From contig NZ_JAINZS010000005.1 of the NCBI RefSeq assembly GCF_020166495.1, positions 186,001-250,000 on the forward strand: a stretch of 64,000 bases of DNA, in the 5' to 3' direction. Below the pieces are notes generated by a model that was given only the letters and a program-made list of their open reading frames with translations, ran no database searches and was not told the origin of the DNA. Positions 36,008 to 45,900 of the stretch are shown piece by piece; within the stretch, counting starts at the first letter, position 1; every line of letters starts with the position of its first letter. The position numbers were made by a program, and so were the translations under genes. The stretch comes from Robertkochia aurantiaca. Its GTDB lineage: Bacteria; Bacteroidota; Bacteroidia; Flavobacteriales; Flavobacteriaceae.

Positions 36008-39000
36008 TTATCGCATTATCAGCTTCTGTACGGAATATGCCGATTCTGTCTGTAAAACGACAGCGTACATTCCCGGATTTACACCACTAGCGTCTGGCTT
36101 GAAATTGTAGGTTTCAGAACCTTCAGCAAAATTTTCATATATCAGCGCGTTATTGGCTAATTGAAAAATCTTTACCGATATGTTTTCTGATTTCTCCAGG
36201 ACTACCTCAATATTAAAAATCCCGTCGGTAGGGTTGGGATAAACACTGAACTTTTTCACTCCGGTTCCCGGCGATGTAGCCATGGCTTTGCCTCCATCCC
36301 CCGCCTTTTCCAATATTTGCACTTTCTTATATACAGTATTTTGACAATGACCATAGTCGGCCGTCATTCCTATTTCGTAAAACCCCTCCTGTTGGAAGTA
36401 AATCTCTGCAAAATCATTATCCTTGTAGATTACAACTGATTCCTCCGGAAACTCCCAGCTAATGTTACCCGGTGCCGGCAGGCTGACATCTACAAGGTTT
36501 ATTATTTCATTAGCTCCAGCCTGACTGGTCATTAGAAACTCAGTGTCAACATCAGAATTAATTTCGACAACTTTAAAAGAAGTTTCCTGGTAACAGCTGT
36601 TCGAATTATAGATTCTGAGCGTATAATTCCCAGCTTCAGCAAGTAGAAAAGTCTGCTCTTTTGATAAAATCTCTCCATTTAGAATCCATTCTAATTCATG
36701 ATCCGTATCATTTAACCCGGAATCCAGGAGCAGGGATTCGCCTTTACATAAATAATACTCAGGCTCCAGGCTCCCCTCCATAGCTTCGGGGCTCTCCAGC
36801 GTAAATTCTTCCTGAATGACCACCCCATCAAAATCTTGTATGGTAACCTTGTAAACGCCGCTGCATAGGTTGTAAATAACATTGCCATTCGAGCCGTTAC
36901 TCCATAGAATGGAGTCAACACCCCTGTCTGAGTTTACAGTAACAGAAATACTTCCATCACATATGTTCAGGCAGGTCGGATGTGTAATATCGTAGGTTAT
37001 CAGATCTGGTTGACGTACCTCAACCATGTCAACCAAAACACAACCACTGTTGTCTGTTATTTCATACTGATATCTGCCAGCCTCTATCTGATCGATCATA
37101 AAGCCGTTACCAACCCTGTTCCCTTCATGATCGAACCAATTGACGGAATAAGGCCAGGCTCCTCCTCCAACTTCGATTTCAATTCTTCCGTCTTTCCCGT
37201 TCCACCGGGAAACATCTGCCACTTCAAGCTTGGTTACAACCAATTCTTCATGAAGATTTGAAATCTTAGATTGGAATCTGGTATAACAGTTGTTCGCATC
37301 AAAAACCTCCAGTACGTATTCCCCTGACTTAAGGTTTTTCAAATTTAAAGCGTCATCTCCGCTGTTCCAGAACCAGGTATAGGGTGGAACTCCTCCAACG
37401 ATTTCCACAAGAAGTTCACCTTCATTTTTCAAAAAACAAGAATTATGCTTTAAATGGATAACATCAACTCTCAATAGTTCCGGTTGAGTGATAGCTATTT
37501 CAGGTGACAAAACGGTGTTACCATTAATATCAGAAACTTCCGAAACATATATTCCGGGGGCTAATTGACCCATATAATATTCAGAACCTTCATGAATGAG
37601 TTCCTTTTTGACACCATCGAAGGAAAACCATTTGTAGTAATAGGGCTCTACCCCGCCGGTGACTTCAGCTATCAATTCTGCGCTTTGATCTCCATGACAT
37701 AAAATATCATCCCACTGCGTGACCTTTACCGATAAAGGTAAAGGTTCATTTATTTCGATCTGCTCGCTGACCAGGCAAGAGTGTGCGCCCAAATCCAGGG
37801 GCGAATCGGTCACCAACAATTGATAGACACCCGCAGTTAGTCCTTCTATACTTTCTCCGGTACCGATCGTAACTCCCTCATGTCTCCATTCAACTTCATA
37901 GGGTTGGTTACCACCATCAATACCAATTTGAATTTTTCCGTCATTTCCACCGAAAGTTGAAACATCTGTTGTTTCTATTTGAACAATACTTAAGGCTGTT
38001 TCAGGCTGTTTCACCTCAACTGAAAGCTGAAGATCACAACCATTACCATCTACTGCTGTGATTTCATACCAGCCTGATGCCAAATTATTGCGATAACTTC
38101 CGGTAAAACCGTCTTCCCAGATAAAATTGACTGCCGCCTCTCTACCATCTGTTTTCAGTGTTATTTCACCATTCCGGGCTCCGTAACAAAAGTTATTAAC
38201 AACGATAGAAGATACCTGAAGTGGCTCTCCTTCACTAATTTCAAAATTCTTCTCGACCCTAATCCCGGAACCGGAGTTGTCTGTCACAACAAAACGGTAG
38301 CTGCCTGCGTAAAGGCCATCGATGATTGAAGCATCACCTAAAAGATCTCCCGAACTGCTGAACCATTTATAATTATAAGGCTTTACCCCTCCCGAAACCA
38401 TGGCCTCAACCGCTCCTGTATCACTTCCGGGACACAATATATCTGAAACCCTGAACTGATTGATGATAAATTCAGCAGGCTCGGTAATATGTATCGGATC
38501 AGAGAACACTTCCTTACAGCCGGTAATTTCTATTACCTTGGCAACATATTTTCCTGCTGCCAACATGTTCAAAGCCGTTTTACCATATCCGGCAGAAAAT
38601 ATCTCATCGTCCTTATACCATACAATCTCATCGACCTCTTTGTTAATTTGAATTTCAAAGGATCCTTCTTCTGCTCCGAAATAGCTGTTTTCAATATGTT
38701 TATCGTGTTTCTCCTGAATGACTAAAGGCTCAGGGGCTTCCAGGATAATAGGGTCGGAGAAATTTTCGAGTATGCATCCATTTGCATCCGTGATCCGGTA
38801 ATGATAGCTGCCCGCACCAAGTTGATCAATCCAATTTCCAATACCATTAATTACCTCCATATTCTTTGAATACCATTCAATGCTATATGGCGACGTGCCT
38901 CCCGTGATTTCTAAATATATTTCACCATCACGCTCATCATAACAGGTAGGAGCCTTACTGTCGAACACCACCTCGATGTTAGAAGGAGATCTTATTTCGA

Positions 39001-40879
39001 TCACTTCATAGTGACTGTTCCCATTTTTATCATACACGGTGACACCATAGTTACCGGTTCCCATATTATAAAGATTAGGTCCTGTCTGTCCGTTATCCCA
39101 TCTGTATATATAGCCATTACCTGAATCAGTTACACCTCCGCTCGCAATGGCAGTTATATTTGATAATTGATAGCTGCATTTTAACTCTTCAGGATAAGTA
39201 CTGAAGGCTACGGACAATGGGTCGGGTTGAGCGATAAAAGTTGAAAAGACTTCACTTACACAGCCTTTCGCATCGGTTACCAGAAGCTCATAAGTTCCGG
39301 CACCTATATCAATAAGACCTGAACCATCATCATAATATTGTCCATTCTTACTCCAGTGGTACTGATATGGTTCGGTGCCTCCTGAAATATATACTGAAAT
39401 ACTGCCATCTTCTCCATCGTATGTAGTTGGCTCGAGAATTATCACAGGAGTAACGACAGGATTCTCCCTAAGATCATTAACAACTGCTTTATCTGAAATC
39501 TGGCAGCCCTGACTGTCGATAATGATAATATCCAAACTCTTTGCCTCCTCTATTGTAAATTCTGATCGATCGTGAAAACTCAGTCCGCCGTCAATACTGA
39601 ACCTGAAAGGAGGAGTACCTCCGGTCGGCTCGAACTTTACACTTCCGTTTATCTCACAGGTTACTGGTGTGACTATTGTATTCAACGAAATTATATCGGG
39701 CGAGGTCACAGTAAAAACCGGGCTTCTTCTGGGAGCATCAGGAATATTGGCAAACTCTCTGTCAAGCGTTATCCATTCGAGGTAATAATTCCCTGGCATA
39801 AGGGTTCCTTTCCACTCATATTCTTTGTTAACAAGGTCGGCTGCTGTAATTTCTTCAGCATATCTTTCCTCATTTTCTCCCACTACATTAAGATTGATCT
39901 TCTCGGTATCCTTTAGTTCCCGTTCAAAAACTACTTTAAAGCCACCGTCGAAGGTATTATAACAACTTGTATTTACAGGCATCGGGTTAGGTGCTAAGGC
40001 ATAGTCCAGTTCTATGGAACAGGGAATAAGCCGAAAAAGCCATGTATGTAATACTTTACGTGATTCCCCTTTATTGGATTGCCCGGAAATGCCTTCCTTG
40101 CTATTCCAACCGTTATAGGAACCCGATCCGTTTGCATTTAAAATGAATCGTAATTTCAAATATTCTTCCTTTTTCAGGTCTTCCTCTATTATCTGATCTA
40201 ATTCTTCAACTGTAATATTTAAAGGGTAAGAAGTTGCATAGGAGGCATCGGGAATCGTTTTCCAGCTGGAATTCTCACCGGTCAAATACTCCCAGTGCCC
40301 TCCCTCTACCTGACCCGGGGTTCCTCTGAATAATTGATCACAATAACCGGGAGTTGCACTATACTCCAGAGAAGTAGGATTTGGAAGCAACCATACACGG
40401 GAGTAACTCAATGGATTCCTGTACTCAGGGTCATCTAGTTTTATTGATCTGTCATTTCCATATTCGTATGACTGCCACAAATTAAGAGTTGCAGATTTTT
40501 TATTGGTTCTTGCCTCGCAATAGTTTACCTGTTTCCTGCTGAATTCATCTCTCAGTGTTACCTGTTGATGACAAAAATTTTCCTGTTCTCTTCCGTTATT
40601 AATCAGCTTATCACGAGTCTCGTAGAAGTAAATATTTAACGAATTTGCTGAGGTTATTAAAGCGTTGTCTATCACCGAAACATCATTTCCCTGTTCCAAG
40701 CCGTAATATGCATACCTGTTTGCTTTGGTGTAACAGCTGTGACAGGTACCTGTACCATCCAAAAAAGTATCGAATACATTGTATTGATAGTTAATGGTAA
40801 GATCGACAAGTACATTATCCTGAGACAAACAGAGCTGAAGACATAAAAGCCAGGCGAATAGAGATAATACAGCTTTCAT
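36008..40879 (-). CDS. SprB-repeat surface protein with T9SS type A sorting domain
   Basis: This 1623-residue protein has a signal peptide (LSLFAWLLCLQLCLSQ), a Cys-containing N-terminal region of no recognised family (about 20-400), about a dozen SprB-like repeats of about 80 residues (about 405-1350), a PKD-like stretch, and a T9SS type A sorting domain (about 1545-1623: VYPNPTDGIFNIEV to the terminal QKLIMR). Repeat cores read GG-x-x-PY followed by a Trp: GGTEPYQYHW, GGTSPYSIEW, GGVKPYNYKW, GGVEPYYYKW, GGVPPYTWFW. SprB-type repeats occur in the mobile adhesins that drive gliding in Flavobacterium. It is the last gene of a three-gene minus-strand cassette, 3 bases after the fibronectin gene. 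Confidence 0.85.
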   Translation of the reverse strand: MKAVLSLFAWLLCLQLCLSQDNVLVDLTINYQYNVFDTFLDGTGTCHSCYTKANRYAYYGLEQGNDVSVIDNALITSANSLNIYFYETRDKLINNGREQENFCHQQVTLRDEFSRKQVNYCEARTNKKSATLNLWQSYEYGNDRSIKLDDPEYRNPLSYSRVWLLPNPTSLEYSATPGYCDQLFRGTPGQVEGGHWEYLTGENSSWKTIPDASYATSYPLNITVEELDQIIEEDLKKEEYLKLRFILNANGSGSYNGWNSKEGISGQSNKGESRKVLHTWLFRLIPCSIELDYALAPNPMPVNTSCYNTFDGGFKVVFERELKDTEKINLNVVGENEERYAEEITAADLVNKEYEWKGTLMPGNYYLEWITLDREFANIPDAPRRSPVFTVTSPDIISLNTIVTPVTCEINGSVKFEPTGGTPPFRFSIDGGLSFHDRSEFTIEEAKSLDIIIIDSQGCQISDKAVVNDLRENPVVTPVIILEPTTYDGEDGSISVYISGGTEPYQYHWSKNGQYYDDGSGLIDIGAGTYELLVTDAKGCVSEVFSTFIAQPDPLSVAFSTYPEELKCSYQLSNITAIASGGVTDSGNGYIYRWDNGQTGPNLYNMGTGNYGVTVYDKNGNSHYEVIEIRSPSNIEVVFDSKAPTCYDERDGEIYLEITGGTSPYSIEWYSKNMEVINGIGNWIDQLGAGSYHYRITDANGCILENFSDPIILEAPEPLVIQEKHDKHIENSYFGAEEGSFEIQINKEVDEIVWYKDDEIFSAGYGKTALNMLAAGKYVAKVIEITGCKEVFSDPIHITEPAEFIINQFRVSDILCPGSDTGAVEAMVSGGVKPYNYKWFSSSGDLLGDASIIDGLYAGSYRFVVTDNSGSGIRVEKNFEISEGEPLQVSSIVVNNFCYGARNGEITLKTDGREAAVNFIWEDGFTGSYRNNLASGWYEITAVDGNGCDLQLSVEVKQPETALSIVQIETTDVSTFGGNDGKIQIGIDGGNQPYEVEWRHEGVTIGTGESIEGLTAGVYQLLVTDSPLDLGAHSCLVSEQIEINEPLPLSVKVTQWDDILCHGDQSAELIAEVTGGVEPYYYKWFSFDGVKKELIHEGSEYYMGQLAPGIYVSEVSDINGNTVLSPEIAITQPELLRVDVIHLKHNSCFLKNEGELLVEIVGGVPPYTWFWNSGDDALNLKNLKSGEYVLEVFDANNCYTRFQSKISNLHEELVVTKLEVADVSRWNGKDGRIEIEVGGGAWPYSVNWFDHEGNRVGNGFMIDQIEAGRYQYEITDNSGCVLVDMVEVRQPDLITYDITHPTCLNICDGSISVTVNSDRGVDSILWSNGSNGNVIYNLCSGVYKVTIQDFDGVVIQEEFTLESPEAMEGSLEPEYYLCKGESLLLDSGLNDTDHELEWILNGEILSKEQTFLLAEAGNYTLRIYNSNSCYQETSFKVVEINSDVDTEFLMTSQAGANEIINLVDVSLPAPGNISWEFPEESVVIYKDNDFAEIYFQQEGFYEIGMTADYGHCQNTVYKKVQILEKAGDGGKAMATSPGTGVKKFSVYPNPTDGIFNIEVVLEKSENISVKIFQLANNALIYENFAEGSETYNFKPDASGVNPGMYAVVLQTESAYSVQKLIMR

Positions 40880-40882
40880 CTA

Positions 40883-42928
40883 TTAATATTTTAAGGTGAT
40901 ACTTTGCGGTGTGTTTTTGGAGCCATCTGCATATAGAATATCAAGTCGATAAGTAAGTTCTGAATTCGGATATATAAGTTCATCTTCAAAAAGTTCCACC
41001 CATTGATTCCATTTCCTGTATAACGATAAGTCTTGAGCATTGACCTTCCGATAAAGCCTTATTTCTGCCGGTGTCTTTACGAGCTTCCATTTCAGTTTAA
41101 TCAGACGGACATCCCGGTCTGTTTCAGCATAAAATTCTTCATTCCCCTCACTGCGAAATTTCGGAAGTGAACGAAGTCGTAATATCGGGGAGCGGGTACT
41201 GATATTTCCGCTTTCGTCTGCAACCGTGAGAGAATATTCCAGATCGGTATCAGGCGGGACCAGCGAATCAATAAATCGAAAAGCTCCTTTTAAACCGGAT
41301 TTTCCGATCACCTCCCAGTTCTTTCCTGTATTTCGATGGATCAACACCTGAACAGCATCACCTGAACTACTTCCCTGAATATTCAGCTCTATGCCCTTCT
41401 CACCAATTTGCCTGTATGAAATAATTGCCGCGGAAGAAGGCGGTATTTTATCAGGCACCCTCAAGATCAGGGGAGGAGAAGCAACAGACTCATTATAACG
41501 TTGATCAACGGCTACCAGCTTATAGTAAACCTCAGGTTTGAAAGATTTCATGCTTACATGATCAGAAGCTTTTTCATCGGTTAGTATACTCCGGTTAATC
41601 CTCATATAAGTGATACTATCTTCAGATCTTAACAAATGGTACCCTTTGAGGTCATTCTCGGTATTTCTTTCCCAGCTTATCAAGACATTACCCAGAGAAT
41701 CGACTTCACCTTTCAACCCTCTGGGGATATCCGGGGGGATGGTATCTTTCAGCTGAATCATAAATTTTTCTGATTCTGTAAAATTTCCAGTGCTAGAAAC
41801 AGCTTGTATTTTAAAATAGTTTACAGGTTCCAGATCCCTGAAACTGGCCGTCCTTTGGCTTGTTGTCATACTGAGACCGAATTGTTTGAATTCTTCAACC
41901 GGAGAGTTGGCACGCATAAGTCGAAATTCCTGAACCCTGATATTCAGCGAATCAGGAAATTCCCAGCTGACCGTAAGCGAATTTTGTACGTCTAACTTTG
42001 TTTCAGTTATCACCGGGTTGGCTTCAAGAGGTAATTCAGGAGTAATCATGATCTCTTGAGAAGGCTGGCTGTATTCACCAAAATATCCCATACCCCTTAT
42101 TCTGAACCACACGGGTATTCCAAATTTTTCTATGGGAGTTGAATAGGTTATACTTTCTTCCTTTGTGGAATCAAGGCGTGTTACGGGCACCTTATTAAGC
42201 TTGCTAAAATGACTGCCGTCATAGCTTATTTCTATATCATACCCAAAATAGAAGGGTAAGTAATCCTCATAATTCCAATTCAACAGGAAAAGACCCCGAT
42301 GCACCACTAATGCCGGCTTAGGAGGGCGGGGGTAATTTTGAGAACGTCCGGCAGACACGAGATGTCGGTTTTCACTGTTGGCCAACCGTACGGAAAAAAT
42401 ATAACTCCCTTCCGAATGAACATCATGGTCGATAAAGCCAAGTCCGGCATACATTGCAACCTGGTAATCTCTGTCTGACGCATATGCTGCAAAGGCAAAC
42501 CTCCTTTGTGCTTCCTCAAAAGATTCCATGAGATTGGAGATGTTAGCGGCTTGCATTTGTCCGGTGACGAAATTTTCACCATATAATGCCTGAGCTACAA
42601 TTGCACCCATTGGGTTCCTGCCAGCAAGCTCCTTCCATTCTTCCTTAATTCTGGGTCGTATTAGCCTTTCTGTTTTCTTTACATCTTCTGCAGTATTATT
42701 ATTTCCTGAGCTGTCTATAGAAATCCTTTCGACAATATACCCAAGCCTATTCCCTTCCTGCCAGGTTGTGTAATCACGGGGGACCCATCGGAGTGCTATG
42801 GAATCCCCATAATTACGAATCTTCAGATATAGAGAAGGAGCGTCTGATGAGGGGTCATCGGAAGTCTGTGCCGAAATAGGAGAAAATAGGAGAATCAAAA
42901 AATATAGCGAAGGGAAGAGACGTCTCAT
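40883..42928 (-). CDS. Exported fibronectin type III protein
   Basis: The 681-residue protein has a signal peptide (LYFLILLFSPISAQ), an N-terminal beta domain (about 30-75, LYLKIRNYGDSIALRW), a helical insert (about 95-170), then about four to five fibronectin III units (about 195-680), seen as LTVSWEFPDSLNIRVQEFRLMR, VLISWERNTENDLKGYHLLR and LEYSLTVADESGN. There is no C-terminal sorting domain or membrane helix, so it probably stays in the periplasm or binds a partner at the surface. Its ATG shares a base with the stop codon of the 1571-residue gene, showing translational coupling. Function unknown. Confidence 0.75.
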   Translation of the reverse strand: MRRLFPSLYFLILLFSPISAQTSDDPSSDAPSLYLKIRNYGDSIALRWVPRDYTTWQEGNRLGYIVERISIDSSGNNNTAEDVKKTERLIRPRIKEEWKELAGRNPMGAIVAQALYGENFVTGQMQAANISNLMESFEEAQRRFAFAAYASDRDYQVAMYAGLGFIDHDVHSEGSYIFSVRLANSENRHLVSAGRSQNYPRPPKPALVVHRGLFLLNWNYEDYLPFYFGYDIEISYDGSHFSKLNKVPVTRLDSTKEESITYSTPIEKFGIPVWFRIRGMGYFGEYSQPSQEIMITPELPLEANPVITETKLDVQNSLTVSWEFPDSLNIRVQEFRLMRANSPVEEFKQFGLSMTTSQRTASFRDLEPVNYFKIQAVSSTGNFTESEKFMIQLKDTIPPDIPRGLKGEVDSLGNVLISWERNTENDLKGYHLLRSEDSITYMRINRSILTDEKASDHVSMKSFKPEVYYKLVAVDQRYNESVASPPLILRVPDKIPPSSAAIISYRQIGEKGIELNIQGSSSGDAVQVLIHRNTGKNWEVIGKSGLKGAFRFIDSLVPPDTDLEYSLTVADESGNISTRSPILRLRSLPKFRSEGNEEFYAETDRDVRLIKLKWKLVKTPAEIRLYRKVNAQDLSLYRKWNQWVELFEDELIYPNSELTYRLDILYADGSKNTPQSITLKY

Positions 42929-45900
42929 CAGAATGTATTTTCGAAATTAAAACGAACTCTTTTACCGGAGCTCTTACCGGGTAAAACATAGTTGAAGTCC
43001 ACACGATAGGTTTCCTGACGGATATAGGGGAAGACTCCATTGATCAAATATTTATATCGGTTGAGTAACCTTTGGTCAATACTATTAAAGCTGAATATTC
43101 TGGCTGCCAATTGTGACTGAAGATCGAGAAAATCCTGTTTGAAATACCGTGGTAATCTCCACACAAAAGGGAAGTTCTGATTCAGAAAAATATGGTCAGG
43201 TGCATACTTCAGATAAAACCTATAGCTGCCGGATACCTCTAAAGCCTTTAATGGGGGATTCCCAAACACAGTGAGATCTCTTTTGAGAGTTATAGACCCG
43301 TTCAGAGGGTACTCCTCATAAATGAGCGGATGGATGTCTGATTCATAGTATTCATCTCTTCCAAGGGCTTCTCCAAATATAAGAGGCTTAAAACCTGTAA
43401 ACTGAGTACCTTCTGTTTCATGTAAATCGAAAGGCTCCCCATCTGAGATACCGATGCCTAAGGCTGCTACATCTGAAGCCCCGTCTATAAAATTGTAAAA
43501 CTGTAAAACCCTTATTGACTTAAGTTTTTCGCGAAAGGTTGCGTACCGACTGGTCCTAAAGGGAAATTCGATTCTGATCAACCGGTTATCGGTATATAAA
43601 TCAGACCCGATTTTTTGAGAGGAAATACTGAGACCATTACCAACTTCTTCCCAGCTTTCTATTGGTTCTGATTTCTTATCACTGTCGGTTATTCTGGTGG
43701 TAATGAGCAAAAAATATTCTGAAGAAAGATTAAAATCGGGCAGATCAAAACGAATCCTGTTATTGGTTTTATCATAGCGCAGTTCGGAAATCTGACGTTC
43801 GCCAGTTAAAGCATCTACAATTTCGACCTCATCGATGTAATTTCCTCCAAAAAGGTAGTCCTGTCCCTTTTTTAATTGAATAAAACCGTCATCAGATTCG
43901 TCTTTCAATAAATACCTCTGAGAGATCACAGGATACATCTCAGAAATGTTATGGAAAGGTATGACCTGAGGAGCCTTTCCGGTCGAAAAGCTGATTCGTT
44001 CTTCCTCAGTAATTGGTACACCCTCCCTGGTCACAATTTCCCATTCGCCCGAATTATAACGTTGAAAACTGACTTTTACTTTCATCAGCAATTCACTCTC
44101 AGATGGCAATAGATCTTCTGGGCTAAGGGTTAAAAGGTCCTTTTGTTCATTCCAGGATAATTCAGATCTGACTTTCTTTTTTCCGTGAAACAATTCTGCC
44201 TCCTCAAGAGAAATTTTATAAATAACCGAGCCTTCAGCCTTAGGAACTTTAATCGGTTTATCCACAGGAAAATTGAAAGCTACCTGTACAGAGGTAAATA
44301 CATCAACTTCTTTCAGGTTATCTCCGGGGTTGAAATCGGCTATCACACGAAGGTCTTCCAAGCCTTTTCGATCGATCATTTCGCAGGGTTCACCCAGCAC
44401 TACCTTTAAGCGGGTCTTGATCTTTACAGTGCCGAGAAGCCTGACATTGATCCCTGCATATCCTTCCACATACCATGGATTTGGCAATTCGCCTCGAGCC
44501 AGTAATGCTACCCCGGCAGTAAGTATAGGAATATCAGTGTTCATGCCGAATACATTTATACGGGCACCAAAATCGCCTTGCAAAAAGGCATATAACTGAC
44601 CATTCGCATACCAACCATTCATTCCGAGGGGTTGGTCGTAATTTCGACAGCTGGTGTCTCCAAAGTCCCGCATCATCAGGTCAAAACCTATACCTGCCTG
44701 AACTGAAGCATACATGACACCCCAATCAAATCCAACACCCAATCCGAATTCGGCACCAAAAGCATAGCCTCTCCCAGCTGCCAGATCAGAAGAAAACCCT
44801 CTGTTCATCAAAAGCTCCCGATCTCCGAAATCAAGTGTTTCTCTGACGATGGCGGGAGGGGAAGAAGGAGATGGAAGAATCGTTCCTGTCATAAAATAGA
44901 TATTCATTCTGGCCATCAGGGGACCAAACGGAATATCTCTTACTCCAAACCTTCTATCAGGAGTTCCGACATGGATATACCAATCATCCGGAGCACTGTA
45001 AAATTCAAGATAGCCTAACCGATTCTTTTCACCATCTCCTTTTATCTGTCCGAGGTTGAGAAAAGTATCGAACATACCCCAATATATCTGGTTGGTAAAA
45101 TCCAGATCAAAGGCGACCTGAGCGGCAAAAATCTCCTTTCCCGAAAGAACGTCAGGAAATACATTGTTAGCAAAATACTTCACCCCCATCCTGTCAATGG
45201 AAATCTGACCGAACGCTGACAGAGCCTCTTCCTTATTCAATATTTCCTGCTGAAGTTCGGCCGGGCTGCCGAAGGGGGAAACTGAGAATGCTGTTTTTGT
45301 TTCAGAAGCCATCAAAGCAGCAGCTCCGTAAAACCCTACCCTGCTGACACCGCCGCCATGCTCTTTATTGTTAAAACTCATTTCTATTCCGAGAAGTCCG
45401 TTAAAGACAGCTGATTGTTTCACCTCAAATGCTGCCAGTGCCTTGAATCCTAAAGATACCCGCTGATCGGGCTCATAAAGGATTCCGGAAGGCGCATTCG
45501 TTCCGGGCTTATAAGACGCCTTTCGCATGTGATGATAAACCCCTCCTCCAAAGTCATTGAATGTAAAATTGCTATTATCATTTTCAATGGGTTGACCTGC
45601 TGCATCGACATACCAGTAATTGAAATCATCCATACGTCCGAATAGACCACGACCCTGTAACCTCATTCCCAAACTTTCGGAATACAGCTCTAAATCCCCT
45701 GCAATACCCTTTCCATAATCCGGATCACTTTCGAAAAATGACAATTGACCCTTGAAGGAAAAATTATTCCTTGTCACATCTAAAAGAACCTGATTGATTT
45801 TAAACTGGTCGTAAGTCCAGCGTACGTATTCATCTTCTCTAAGCTTCCCCAGTACCTCGAAGCGACAATCACCTTTTATACCGGTTTCATCGAGCATTAT

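Noticed and set aside
36900-39650. Possible DNA-level tandem repeats in the SprB region
   Set aside because: The repeat is visible in protein but the DNA of the units has diverged, so no nucleotide repeat array is called.
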